Assembly (NCBI RefSeq): GCF_025398335.1
Contig: NZ_JAODOO010000008.1
Span: 1-64,000 of the forward strand
Direction of reading: 5' to 3'
Source of the DNA: Clostridium sp. CX1
GTDB taxonomy: Bacteria > Bacillota > Clostridia > Clostridiales > Clostridiaceae
Length of the DNA: 64,000 bases
This document shows, one piece after another, positions 32,739-41,908 of this stretch. The notes beneath the pieces are model-generated. The model had not been told where the DNA came from. It ran no database searches and saw only the letters and a program-made list of their open reading frames with translations. How positions within the stretch are numbered: the stretch's first letter is position 1; each line of letters opens with the position of its first letter. Made by a program: the position numbers and the translations under genes.

Positions 32739-33767
32739 TTATAAATTTAGCTTCCCAATGGCCCACTGAGCCATTTGTCTTACCTTGTCATTACTGTCGT
32801 TAGAAGCACACCTGATATATTCTCTATACTGTTCCTTATAGTCATTCACCATTGCATTGATGGCATTAGTCTTCCATCTCCAAACATCATCTTTTCCTAT
32901 ATACCAAAACTTAGGCTGCATCACCTTCTCTAAAAATGTATAATCCATTTCTAAAATTTTTTCTAATGATATATGTTCACTTAATTCAGTTAAACCTGGA
33001 AATTCTTCTGCTGCCTTCCAGGATCCTTTGTTCATAGGACAGACATCCTGGCAAACATCACATCCAAAGACCCAGCTGCCCATCTGACTGTTAAATTTCT
33101 CATTTGGCAAATCCCAACCTTCAAATGTGGTAAGGCAAGAGATACAGGATGAGCGGTTCATAGTATAGGGTTCTGATAAAGAAGCTGTTGGACAGGATTT
33201 AATGCACAGATTACAGTTTTTAGGACATTCCTTCAATGTTGGTTTTTCAACAGATTCTAACTCTTTATCAATCAGCCATGCCTCTAAATGCACCCATGAA
33301 CCAGACTCTGTATAAAAGAAATTATTTCTCCGAACTAGTCCAAGTCCCGCCTTTAATGCCGCCCAACGGAAAGCAGTAATACCAAATTTCCTTTCAGCAG
33401 CAGTTTTAAGCCCCATTTCCTGCAAATATCCTTCAAATTTTAAACTATCTTGAAAATCTTCGGAATTCTCATCTCTTCTACTGTCTACCAAATAATATTT
33501 TCCAATCAAACCTTTCAAGTGATCAGGAATATGATATTTTCCGTATTGTCTTACACAGATAACGATTGACTTTGCCCAAGGATATATATCTTGCAAGCGG
33601 GCAAAGCGATAAAATCCTTCATAATATGGTTTAACCTCTGGAATACGCTGGATTCTTTCATTAAGTTTCTCCTCATAACCGGACATATCAGATATTTTAA
33701 TAATGCCGCACTTTTCATAGCCCATATTCAGTGCTGCATTTTTTATTTTTTCTACTAATAAATTCAT
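32739..33767 (-). CDS. QueG-like 4Fe-4S protein (epoxyqueuosine reductase paralog)
   Basis: This 342-residue protein has an N-terminal DUF1730-type cobalamin-binding-like region (WAKSIVICVRQYG) and a double-cluster ferredoxin domain (CNLCIKSCPTASL about 192-204, CISCLTTF, FGCDVCQDVCPMNK about 240-253). A HEAT-like tail (DSNDKVRQMAQWAIGKL) follows. It resembles QueG, but several insertions and the Clostridium context suggest a paralog used in another reductive reaction. It is divergent from a LysR regulator and probably controlled by it. Confidence 0.75.
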   Translation of the reverse strand: MNLLVEKIKNAALNMGYEKCGIIKISDMSGYEEKLNERIQRIPEVKPYYEGFYRFARLQDIYPWAKSIVICVRQYGKYHIPDHLKGLIGKYYLVDSRRDENSEDFQDSLKFEGYLQEMGLKTAAERKFGITAFRWAALKAGLGLVRRNNFFYTESGSWVHLEAWLIDKELESVEKPTLKECPKNCNLCIKSCPTASLSEPYTMNRSSCISCLTTFEGWDLPNEKFNSQMGSWVFGCDVCQDVCPMNKGSWKAAEEFPGLTELSEHISLEKILEMDYTFLEKVMQPKFWYIGKDDVWRWKTNAINAMVNDYKEQYREYIRCASNDSNDKVRQMAQWAIGKLNL

Positions 33768-33813
33768 TTCTTATGCACCCCTTCCTTAAGCTTATACTAT
33801 CAAGGAACGATGT

Positions 33814-33866
33814 ATTTGTAAAATTAATAGTTATGAATTGACAATTCGATTTTACAAATATATTAT
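33814..33866. promoter_or_regulatory. LysR-type divergent control region
   Basis: An 11-bp perfect dyad ATTTGTAAAAT/ATTTTACAAAT (33814-33824, 33849-33859) encloses a nested dyad GAATTGACAATTC (33835-33847). The nested dyad overlaps the -35 TTGACA (33838-33843) of a plus-strand promoter with -10 TATTAT (33861-33866, 17-bp spacing). This is typical of an autoregulated LysR site facing a divergent target. Confidence 0.65.
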
Positions 33867-33892
33867 ATAACATGAAGATAGGAGTGAAACAA

Positions 33893-34783
33893 ATGGATAT
33901 TAGGCACTTTAAAACATTTAAAAGTATTATAGAGGAAGGTAATTTTTCAAATGCTGCAGCAAAACTAGGATACACACAGTCTACTGTTACATCTCAAATT
34001 CAGCAATTAGAGCAGGAGCTCTCAATCAAGCTGTTTGAAAAAATTGGTCGTAACATGGTTCTAACTTCCTTAGGAAAAGAGTTGGTGCCCTATGCAAATG
34101 AATTACTGGATACAGTAAAAAAAATTGAGAATATTGGTAAACATGGCGATAAGATAACAGGAGAATTGAAAATTGCAGTTGCAGAATCCTTGATGTCTTA
34201 TAAATTACAAAATGTATTGAGCTTATTCAAAGAAAAAGCTCCTAATGTAAAGCTTTCTATTATTTCACTAAATTGCTTTTCTATAAAAAATATCCTATCC
34301 AAGGGTGAGATAGACATTGGTCTAATGTATGATGTTGGAAGCACAAAGGATAGTTTGACTACTATTCCTCTAGCTGATTTTCCTTTAGCTTTAGTATGCT
34401 CACCATTATTAGAGCAAGATAAATTGGATTTTTCTAAACCAAATCAAAAGATAAATACAAGCCTTATCATTAATGAAAATGAATCTATTTATCGAAGGAT
34501 ACTTGAAAATTATTTTTGTGATAACAATATATTGTTACATAGCACAATTGAACTTTGGAGCATTGAAGCTATAAAAAAATGTGTTGCAAGTAACTTGGGA
34601 ATTTCTTTTCTGCCTCGTTTTACAGTGGAAGAAGAACTTAACAATGGTAAGTTAAAAGAACTTAGAGTTGGCTGCTCTGATAGCAAGATTACGGCAATAT
34701 GCGCATATCATAGGAACAAGTGGGTTAGTCCTGCAATGTCGTTGTTTATGCAATTGGTTAGGAAAAGCTTTAATATTGCATAA
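33893..34783 (+). CDS. LysR family transcriptional regulator
   Basis: This 296-residue protein has the N-terminal winged helix (MDIRHFKTFKSIIEEGNFSN, then AAAKLGYTQSTVTSQIQQLE). A PBP2-fold effector domain follows (GELKIAVAESL, GEIDIGLMYDVG). The ATG at 33893 follows ATAGGAG by 8 nt; an in-frame ATG at 33872 is rejected. It is divergent from the QueG-like gene with a dyad-rich region between. Confidence 0.93.
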   Translation: MDIRHFKTFKSIIEEGNFSNAAAKLGYTQSTVTSQIQQLEQELSIKLFEKIGRNMVLTSLGKELVPYANELLDTVKKIENIGKHGDKITGELKIAVAESLMSYKLQNVLSLFKEKAPNVKLSIISLNCFSIKNILSKGEIDIGLMYDVGSTKDSLTTIPLADFPLALVCSPLLEQDKLDFSKPNQKINTSLIINENESIYRRILENYFCDNNILLHSTIELWSIEAIKKCVASNLGISFLPRFTVEEELNNGKLKELRVGCSDSKITAICAYHRNKWVSPAMSLFMQLVRKSFNIA

Positions 34784-34922
34784 TTTATCATGGTATCACA
34801 AAAGGACTAATTTTATGAATGACTAAGGAATTGTTGAAGCTAACTATGTTAAATAGTCAGTGGTTAGATTGGAAGAATTTGCACTGTAGAAGGTCTAAGA
34901 ATTACTTGTTTTTCTAGCAAAA

Positions 34923-34952
34923 GAGCAGACATTCTTATAAAAATATCTGCTC
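34923..34952 (+). terminator. Hairpin downstream of LysR gene
   Basis: The GAGCAGA/TCTGCTC stem has a 16-nt loop and is followed by AAATAATTTTAAT, 140 nt after the LysR stop. It is a modest terminator. Confidence 0.5.
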
Positions 34953-35051
34953 AAATAATTTTAATAATATTTCTGAATAGGAATGTACTTCAGTTATCCT
35001 CTTTATAAGCTCTTCATCTCTCTCTTCTCTCATTAGTCATAGTAACTAACC

Positions 35052-35708
35052 TTAATGCTTATCAATATACTCTTGTAATTGTTCGTGCCACTGGATAGTA
35101 TCGTATATTTGTGGTTCAGTTGTTTCTCCCATTAAAAGATCAATCAAATGTCTAGGTGTTTTGCCTCCAATATACATTGATTTGATACATGAGACACAGT
35201 ATACACAAACCTCATTGCAAGGCATGGAATTCGCTCGTTCTTTCATTTTTTCATGAATCTTTTCAATAGGAAGTTTAGGATAAAAATCATCTCCGCAGCA
35301 TATTGAGTTGGTACCGGAAAACTTTGTTTCTATAACATCAATGTTCATCTTTTTCAGCAGATTTCGTACAGCTTTATGTACCTGTGGCTTCTCACGCACA
35401 GGGCAGGCATCATGTACTGACAACTTCAAACCTTTATAGTCAGGATATTGAAATGAATCCAACCCATCAAGTACTTCCCATAGAGAAATTGTTGATATGC
35501 CCTCATATAAACTCCTAAAACGCCTATCACAACCAGCACATACATTAATAATTAGTGAATCCGCTTCAAGTTGCGGGTCATGGCGACAGCATATTTTATG
35601 TAATGTGACTTCCCCATAGTTCTCATTCAAAAATTTTAAAATTTTATCTTCTATTTCAGGCTTGTATATACTTAAAGCACAGCCTGGATTAAAATATATT
35701 TTTTTCAT
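35052..35708 (-). CDS. Cysteine-rich (CCG-type) Fe-S binding protein
   Basis: This 218-residue soluble protein has 15 or more Cys. It has two CCG-like halves: YFNPGCALSIYKP..CCRHDPQL..CAGCDRRF in the first, and HDACPVREK..ICCGDDFYP..CVYCVSCIKSMY in the second. This resembles the cysteine-rich domain of HdrB/GlpC-type disulfide reductases, which binds a non-cubane 4Fe-4S cluster. No HdrA or HdrC is adjacent. It could be a stand-alone reductase subunit or electron carrier. Confidence 0.75.
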   Translation of the reverse strand: MKKIYFNPGCALSIYKPEIEDKILKFLNENYGEVTLHKICCRHDPQLEADSLIINVCAGCDRRFRSLYEGISTISLWEVLDGLDSFQYPDYKGLKLSVHDACPVREKPQVHKAVRNLLKKMNIDVIETKFSGTNSICCGDDFYPKLPIEKIHEKMKERANSMPCNEVCVYCVSCIKSMYIGGKTPRHLIDLLMGETTEPQIYDTIQWHEQLQEYIDKH

Positions 35709-35852
35709 AACATATTTCCCCCTGTAAAGTTGAATTTTATTAACAGACCTTTTACTTACTGGTTAATTGTAACAGGAAATATATAAAAAATCTTCCTGAT
35801 TTTCAACTTCATATATGCAATTTTCTTATCTTTAGCCACCTATACAAAGATA

Positions 35853-36110
35853 TCAATACTTTACTGCATTATAAAATTCCTTTAGTTCCTTTTTTACTTC
35901 ATCTGAAAGACTATGCCATCTAATTCCTTGTATTGCTCCTTCTATAGCACATAATCTATTGATGCAGGCGGAACTATCTATAGCTTTAATATCTAACCAC
36001 GCCTGTTTGCTGCCAACTTTCTTTAATTGTTCAGCTGTTTCTATTCCAGTTTCATTAAGCTGTGCTTCTAACTTACTGCCTATATTAGGTAATTTACATA
36101 ATTCTCCCAT
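35853..36110 (-). CDS. TfoX C-terminal domain protein
   Basis: This 85-residue protein is a TfoX/Sxy C-terminal domain alone (LPNIGSKLEAQLNETGIETA, then GAIQGIRWHSLSDEVKKELKEFY), with a helix-hairpin-helix-like start. The N-terminal TfoX domain that regulates competence in proteobacteria is absent. It may be a small nucleic-acid-binding protein. AGGAGG lies upstream. It is divergent from the radical-SAM repair pair. Confidence 0.85.
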   Translation of the reverse strand: MGELCKLPNIGSKLEAQLNETGIETAEQLKKVGSKQAWLDIKAIDSSACINRLCAIEGAIQGIRWHSLSDEVKKELKEFYNAVKY

Positions 36111-36345
36111 AATCTTTTCCTCCTTTTAAAATTTCAAAACCTACTTTACTTTAAATTACTATCATATCTTTATACCATATCCTAATTATACAATTTTAAC
36201 CAGCATAAATAAAGTAATGTGGTATATAAAGCAGATTTTACTTTATTTTTAATTATATGGTCCAATCTTCACTGCAGAACACTTGTTCTTTACTCAAAAA
36301 TCAGTTATACTTAATTTATAAGAAATACAAAGATTGGTGATGAAA

Positions 36346-37689
36346 ATGGAAATAAGTGAAAAACTAAGAATTCTAGCTGGCGCAGCTAAATACGATGTAT
36401 CTTGTTCATCTTCTGGCTCAAACCGAAGTTCAAAAAAAGGAGCTATTGGTTCAGTTGCTCCAAGTGGCATATGTCACAGCTTTACTCCAGATGGAAGATG
36501 TATATCCCTACTTAAAATACTTTTAACAAATTATTGCATATATGATTGTTCATACTGTATTAATAGAAGGTCTAATGATATTGAAAGGGCTTCTTTTACT
36601 CCTGAGGAAGTTGTAAATATTACTATGAATTTTTATCGACGTAATTATATAGAAGGCTTATTCTTAAGCTCTTCAATTATTAACAGTGCTAATTTTACTA
36701 TGGAGCTGCTTACAACAGTTGTTCACAAATTAAGAAATGAACATAACTTCGGAGGTTATATTCACCTAAAAGCAATCCCTGGCGCCGATGAAGATCTTAT
36801 AAAAAAAGCTGGTTCTCTTGTAGATAGAATGAGTGTAAATATTGAACTGCCTTCATCAAAATCCCTTAAATTGCTAGCGCCTGAAAAGAATAAGGATGAT
36901 GTTTTAAAGCCTATGAGATATATTAAAGACAGCATTGTTATAAATAAATATGAGCGTATGAACTATAAAAATTCCCCTATATTTGTACCCGGTGGTCAAA
37001 GTACTCAGCTTATTGTTGGAGCAACGAAGGAAAGTGATTTAAATATCCTAAACCTAACAGAAAGTTTATATGACAAATTTGAATTAAAAAGAGTTTATTA
37101 TTCAGCCTATGTTCCAGTTAACAGCGGTACAAATCTGCCTAAACTTAAAAACCCTCCCACTCTTAGAGAGCATAGACTATATCAAGGTGATTGGCTATTA
37201 AGAGTTTATGGATTTAAAGCAGAAGAATTATTAAATGAAAAGAATCCTAATTTTGATATTAACTTTGATCCTAAAACAACCTATGCTTTAAATAATATTC
37301 ACCTATTTCCTGTTGAAATAAATAAAGCTCCTTACAAAATGCTTATAAGAATCCCTGGTATCGGAATACGTGGTGCACAGAAAATAGTTAGTGCTCGCAG
37401 AGTTAACTCACTGGACTTCTTTGATCTAAAAAAACTTGGCATAGTTATAAAAAGAGCCCAATATTTCATTACTTGTAAAGGTAAGTATTATGGAACAGTC
37501 TCCTTTGACGATATAAAAATTAAGAAAGCACTTACTCCTAAACTTGACTTAAATTCAATAGATGAAAGTGCAGAGCAGTTAAGCTTTTTTGATAACAATA
37601 TAAACAATCCACTTCTTCCTAAGGCTTCTTTAAACAATAAGTTACTTTTATTAAATGATAAATCTAGCTCCATTACCGGTGAACTATAG
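36346..37689 (+). CDS. Putative DNA modification/repair radical SAM protein
   Basis: This 447-residue protein matches the TIGR03916 type: N-terminal EKLRILAGAAKYDVSCSSSG, radical-SAM cluster motif CIYDCSYC (CxxxCxxC, about 65-72) and EGLFLSSSI. A C-terminal helix-hairpin-helix (LIRIPGIGIRGAQKIVSARR) fits DNA binding. It is distantly like spore photoproduct lyase in chemistry but distinct. The ATG at 36346 is preferred over upstream TTG and GTG by family N-terminus; GGTGAT lies just before it. It is coupled with the next gene (12-nt gap). Confidence 0.88.
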   Translation: MEISEKLRILAGAAKYDVSCSSSGSNRSSKKGAIGSVAPSGICHSFTPDGRCISLLKILLTNYCIYDCSYCINRRSNDIERASFTPEEVVNITMNFYRRNYIEGLFLSSSIINSANFTMELLTTVVHKLRNEHNFGGYIHLKAIPGADEDLIKKAGSLVDRMSVNIELPSSKSLKLLAPEKNKDDVLKPMRYIKDSIVINKYERMNYKNSPIFVPGGQSTQLIVGATKESDLNILNLTESLYDKFELKRVYYSAYVPVNSGTNLPKLKNPPTLREHRLYQGDWLLRVYGFKAEELLNEKNPNFDINFDPKTTYALNNIHLFPVEINKAPYKMLIRIPGIGIRGAQKIVSARRVNSLDFFDLKKLGIVIKRAQYFITCKGKYYGTVSFDDIKIKKALTPKLDLNSIDESAEQLSFFDNNINNPLLPKASLNNKLLLLNDKSSSITGEL

Positions 37690-37701
37690 GAGGTTTTTAT
37701 T

Positions 37702-38442
37702 TTGAAAGAATATATATATGATAATACTTTTGAAGGCTTACTTACTGCTATTTTTTATGCCTATAGCTGCAAAGAGGATTGTATCATAACAAAATCCAAA
37801 GATTATATTGCCTCATTTCTTAATGAAGTTTCAGATATTTCAACTGAATATGATAAATTTAATAGAGTTTATAACAGCATTGTAGAAAAACTTAATGATG
37901 AAGTTTTAACAAATCTATATTACTTATATCTTAGTGACATTCCAGATTCTGATTCTCTGGCTTTGAAATACCTTAAACTTTGCTATAGGTATGGTATAAA
38001 TGTTAACTTAGCTAAGAATAACGATATTATAATTTTAGTTGATAAATACATTAGAAGAGTTACTTTAGAAGCCCATAGATTCACTGGATTTGTGAGATTT
38101 AAAGAAATAGCACCATTAAGTTTTTATGCCTCTATAGAACCTGATCATAATATTTTACCTATAATACTTAACCATTTTACAGAAAGATTTTCTGATCAAA
38201 ACTTTATAATTCATGATTTAAAAAGAGAGCTTGCAATTGTATATAATAAAAAATCCGCTATTATAATTGACTTTAAAAAGGAAGATTCCAAAGTCTTTAC
38301 CTCTTCCTTAGCAGATGATGAGTTCGAAGCTCTTTGGAAGACTTTTTATAACTCTGTTAACATTAAGGAACGTAAAAACCACAGGCTCCGTAACCTTTTT
38401 ATGCCTAGAAGATATTGGACTCATCTCACAGAGCTTAAGTAG
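37702..38442 (+). CDS. TIGR03915-type putative DNA repair protein
   Basis: This 246-residue partner of the radical SAM protein starts YDNTFEGLLTAIFYAYSC. It contains RFTGFVRFKEI (about 127), YASIEPDHNILPII (about 143) and the C-terminal NIKERKNHRLRNLFMPRRYW with DUF4130 character. The basic C-terminus and constant pairing with TIGR03916 suggest a shared DNA lesion reaction. TTG start with AGGAGG 8 nt upstream. Function is unproven. Confidence 0.88.
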   Translation: MKEYIYDNTFEGLLTAIFYAYSCKEDCIITKSKDYIASFLNEVSDISTEYDKFNRVYNSIVEKLNDEVLTNLYYLYLSDIPDSDSLALKYLKLCYRYGINVNLAKNNDIIILVDKYIRRVTLEAHRFTGFVRFKEIAPLSFYASIEPDHNILPIILNHFTERFSDQNFIIHDLKRELAIVYNKKSAIIIDFKKEDSKVFTSSLADDEFEALWKTFYNSVNIKERKNHRLRNLFMPRRYWTHLTELK

Positions 38443-38475
38443 TAAAAGAAGAAACTTATTTTACTATTTAAGCTC
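38431..38475 (+). terminator. Terminator after DNA-repair pair
   Basis: Stem arms 38431-38447 and 38459-38475 pair with one mismatch and include the stop codon of the preceding gene. There is no T-run. Confidence 0.6.
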
Positions 38476-38580
38476 TGCAAGGGCTTTCCTGCTCAAAGGA
38501 AATTAACTGCAATAGTTTATCCTCTTCATAAATAGGAATGGAAACTGTAGGTAAATTCCTTTGAAAATAATAAAATGCTA

Positions 38581-39975
38581 TCAGCTATGAATAGGGTTGC
38601 TGCAATTATTATATATATTTTCGTTTCCAAAACTATCAGATCGATCGCTATAGGCTATACAGCTGTATCCACCATTTTCAGAGACACATTTATTAAACCT
38701 GCATTGAACAACACTCTTATTTGCATATATGTACTTTATGAATACAGCTCCATCTGTTTTAGATAAACAGTTGTTAAACTCACACTCTTCTATTAAGTTT
38801 TCTACATAGAAATCACAACAACAATATACCGCACTTCCAATGTTTGCTTTACAACTGTTAAAAATACAGCTGTTAACATAGTAGATAATATTGCCAGACT
38901 CATATATAGCTCCACCATAATTAGCTTCGCAATTATTAAATTGAAGTCCACTCCAAGTAATCGCTACTGATCCGCTATTTTCTCCAGAAACGTAAATTGC
39001 TCCTCCAACTCCCTCAGACCTACAATTACTAAAGATGTTCTTTTTCATATTTAAATGAGAGTTATTTAAATAAATTGCCCCCCCATGGTCATCAAAATTG
39101 CAATTTTGAAAAATACAGTTTTCAATAGAATTTTCTTCTTTATTACTCTGTAATACAAAGACTCTTTTATTTTCATTATCGCTAAATTTGCTCTTCTTTG
39201 CAGTTATAGTGCTTCCTGTTTCAAGTATGAATTCACTGTTTATGAATTCAGAATTACTTATGCTTATTTTACTGCCATTTTTAGAAGTGATTTTTCCATT
39301 CTCAAGAAAGGTAATTCTGGCATTTTCAATATTTAAATTACCTTCATTAATAATAGGTTTATTAATGATAAACTTTCCTCTCCAGTTAACATCTCCTAAA
39401 ATATAGCTATCCTTAATTGGCAATCCATGTATAAACTCCATAAAATATGGACTAAATTGATTTATATCTATATTTCTAGGTACATTTTCAATTATTTTAT
39501 TAAACTTTTTAGCATCCTCTTCTAGAATACATATACAAAGATCACATAAAAACTCGATTTCATCCTTTGAAAGCTGTAATACTTCAGCTATTTCTCCTAC
39601 AAAGCTGCTTTCATTATCACTTATTCCTCCATCTATAGCAGAAAGTATTAGTGCATCCAGTATAAAGCTGTATTGAAGCTTTTCTGATACTATGTTTTTT
39701 AAAAATTCCTTTAGAGTTTCCATTTTAAGGTCCCCTGCCTTGCCTAAAAAAGAAGTAGGTTCTTCTTTTGTTTCTGCCCCTTTACATAAGGCCTTTAAAA
39801 AATTATACTTCCTTTTATCTATATCTCCATTTGAAAAAGCTATGCAGCTAAGCAAAGTCATGTATAAATCTTTTGTATAATTGCCTCTATTTAAAAGAGC
39901 ATGTCCTTCTATTTTCTTTACTTTATCTTCACATTCTTTTATCATGTTTATTATTTTTTCTGTTTTTAGTTCCAC
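38581..39975 (-). CDS. TerB-like / right-handed beta-helix protein
   Basis: This 464-residue cytoplasmic protein has an N-terminal helical TerB-like domain (about 40-165; LDALILSAIDGGISDNESSF, then VGEIAEVLQL). About 260 residues of right-handed beta helix follow, with pectate-lyase/Pmp-like turns (NFDDHGGAIYL, NCRSEGVGGAIYV, NCEANYGGAIYESG, NCKANIGSAVYC). There is no signal peptide. Cys and Asn ladders are frequent. GTG start with GGAGG 9 nt upstream. It lies 40 nt after the dynamin-like gene, in one operon with it. Function unknown. Confidence 0.75.
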   Translation of the reverse strand: MELKTEKIINMIKECEDKVKKIEGHALLNRGNYTKDLYMTLLSCIAFSNGDIDKRKYNFLKALCKGAETKEEPTSFLGKAGDLKMETLKEFLKNIVSEKLQYSFILDALILSAIDGGISDNESSFVGEIAEVLQLSKDEIEFLCDLCICILEEDAKKFNKIIENVPRNIDINQFSPYFMEFIHGLPIKDSYILGDVNWRGKFIINKPIINEGNLNIENARITFLENGKITSKNGSKISISNSEFINSEFILETGSTITAKKSKFSDNENKRVFVLQSNKEENSIENCIFQNCNFDDHGGAIYLNNSHLNMKKNIFSNCRSEGVGGAIYVSGENSGSVAITWSGLQFNNCEANYGGAIYESGNIIYYVNSCIFNSCKANIGSAVYCCCDFYVENLIEECEFNNCLSKTDGAVFIKYIYANKSVVQCRFNKCVSENGGYSCIAYSDRSDSFGNENIYNNCSNPIHS

Positions 39976-40015
39976 TTTTAATTTCCTCCGTAAAATGTGT
40001 ATTGTATTTAGCGGC

Positions 40016-41578
40016 TTATTTATCTAAAGCATTAAATTTGTTTATTATTACATCCCCGTAGCTAATGCTGCGGTCTTTTACCTTTACCTTTTTTAGTTTT
40101 TCAAAAATTACATCCTCAAAGTTAACAACTTTATCTTTTATTTTCACTCCCCTTAAATTTTCAAAAATTATGCTGCCATAGTTTTCACTTATGCTGCTCA
40201 AATTATTTATTCTTCTCTCAGCCTTCTTTTCATTTAAGGTGTCAAATTTAAACTTTATTCTGCCGCTATATTCTAAGGTTTTAAGTCCATTTTTATTTTT
40301 ATATTCCTGTAAAACTATAATCGGATCTTTAAAATTGTCCACAATTAAATCTATATCCCTTGGCTCTGGCAGAGGTATTCCTACCTGATCTCCTGTGGCT
40401 TTCAAAATTGTAAAGAAATCAGTTCTCATAGTTTGGAGTTTTTCTTTTCTTTCCTTCAAATCTTTAATTCTGGATTTAACATCCTTTCTCATAAAACTTA
40501 AATATTCTTCCACTTCCTGTTGGTCCCTATCCAATAATGCTATGGAAGAATTTAATTTATTAAGTTTTCCTTTTTCCTCTTCAAGACTGTCCTCAAAGTA
40601 TTTCTCAAACTGGGAAAAAACCATCTTAAAGTTTTTAGCGAACAAAAGTTGAATTTTGCTGTCATTCCAAATCCTCAAGTATTTAATTATGTTGTCAGCA
40701 GGATAGATTGCTGGCTTTCTTGCGGAATAAGGAATGACGTCCACTACAAATAAAGCTTTCTCCTTTAATCTATTTTTAGTCTCTTTAACTATACTCTCTA
40801 TGTCTTCCTTGGTCTTCTTATCTGCTCTACTTACAATTACTAATATAGGTATATCCTTTCTCAGAGATTGAAGAAAGCTTATATCCTCTTCCTTTATGGT
40901 GCCCCCTTCTGCATCTACAAACCAAATTATAAAATTGCTAGTATTTAATTGGGCTCTGGCTAATTTTTCATCTGTATTTACACTATAATATTCTGAATGG
41001 GCTTTACTGTAACCTGGAGTGTCTAAAAAGGCTATATTGTGAAACTCATGCTGTGGTATTTGTATAAATATACTTTTTATTATATGTCCTAAGCCCACTC
41101 CATATCTTTCAGTAAAGTCATGGGATACAGCTTTTAAAGCCTCTTCGTTCATATGTACCTTTTGATTAAATATGTTTATGGCACATATGTCTAAGCTCTC
41201 TCCATGAATTACATAAGAAGGAACTGAGATAGTTGGAGTAAGCTTTGCAGGTAATATTTCCTTACCAAAAATAGAATTGAGAAAACTAGATTTGCCGGAA
41301 CCAAAAGCCCCTCCAAGTCCTACTATATTTTTCTTCGCTAGTGCTGTAAAAGCAACAAATTCCCTGAATCTATTAAATTCATAGATAAAATCATAAAATA
41401 GTGCAGCACTATGGGAAGGTGAATCCTCCTTCATAAACTCTATCAGATTCATTTGAATAAACTTTTCAATTTTATCAACCATCAGTTTTTCTTTTGAGCC
41501 TTTGTCCCTTTCACTGCTTTCTATTAAAGTAGTAATGAGATTAAAGGCCTTTTCATAATTTTCAAGATAAGCATTCAT
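40016..41578 (-). CDS. Dynamin-like GTPase
   Basis: This 520-residue protein has the P-loop GAFGSGKSS (about 90-98), switch/G3 LDTPGYSKA (about 193-201), G4 SRADK (about 251-255) and a long coiled-coil region (330-400). A conserved C-terminal segment with repeated NYGSIIFENLRG / NFEDVIFEKLKK / SYGDVIINKF units follows. No membrane segment is visible. The architecture is that of bacterial dynamin-like proteins, which remodel or patch membranes. GTGGTGA is the ribosome binding site. It is the first gene of an operon with the TerB/beta-helix protein. Confidence 0.85.
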   Translation of the reverse strand: MNAYLENYEKAFNLITTLIESSERDKGSKEKLMVDKIEKFIQMNLIEFMKEDSPSHSAALFYDFIYEFNRFREFVAFTALAKKNIVGLGGAFGSGKSSFLNSIFGKEILPAKLTPTISVPSYVIHGESLDICAINIFNQKVHMNEEALKAVSHDFTERYGVGLGHIIKSIFIQIPQHEFHNIAFLDTPGYSKAHSEYYSVNTDEKLARAQLNTSNFIIWFVDAEGGTIKEEDISFLQSLRKDIPILVIVSRADKKTKEDIESIVKETKNRLKEKALFVVDVIPYSARKPAIYPADNIIKYLRIWNDSKIQLLFAKNFKMVFSQFEKYFEDSLEEEKGKLNKLNSSIALLDRDQQEVEEYLSFMRKDVKSRIKDLKERKEKLQTMRTDFFTILKATGDQVGIPLPEPRDIDLIVDNFKDPIIVLQEYKNKNGLKTLEYSGRIKFKFDTLNEKKAERRINNLSSISENYGSIIFENLRGVKIKDKVVNFEDVIFEKLKKVKVKDRSISYGDVIINKFNALDK

Positions 41579-41663
41579 TTAAGTTCACCACTTTTTCTAC
41601 TTCATTTTTTAAGCTTTCCTTTATAATTTGACGTGAATACGTTAACTCCCACTTATTACTTTT
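41562..41663 (-). pseudogene. C-terminal remnant overlapping the dynamin start
   Basis: A frame without start codon (33 codons, ..WELTYSRQIIKESLKNEVEK.. to a TGA inside the dynamin gene) has coding character. It overlaps the GTPase start by 17 nt, as an upstream operon gene would. It may be the tail of a lost third gene. The remaining 245 nt up to the hydrolase gene hold nothing I recognise. Confidence 0.3.
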
Positions 41664-41908
41664 TTAAAATATAAATCATCCTAGTTAAAAAATTCTACAT
41701 TTTATACAGGATTCCTCCTAATATCAAATCATAAATGGATATAATTTGTCTATTTAACAAATTAAAAGTTTATTTTTTAATAAAATTTAAAATCATAGAA
41801 TATTATTTAAACTAAAATTCTCCATTAAAGTCAGATAGGCAGTGCACATATTTATGTACAGGAGAATACCTTAATTAATGAGTTAGCTTTATTATTGGAG
41901 GTATTTGT

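Noticed and set aside
32548-32766. 72-codon frame between hcp and the QueG-like gene
   Set aside because: No ribosome binding site, it overlaps the QueG-like 3' end, and its composition is typical of AT-rich spacer.
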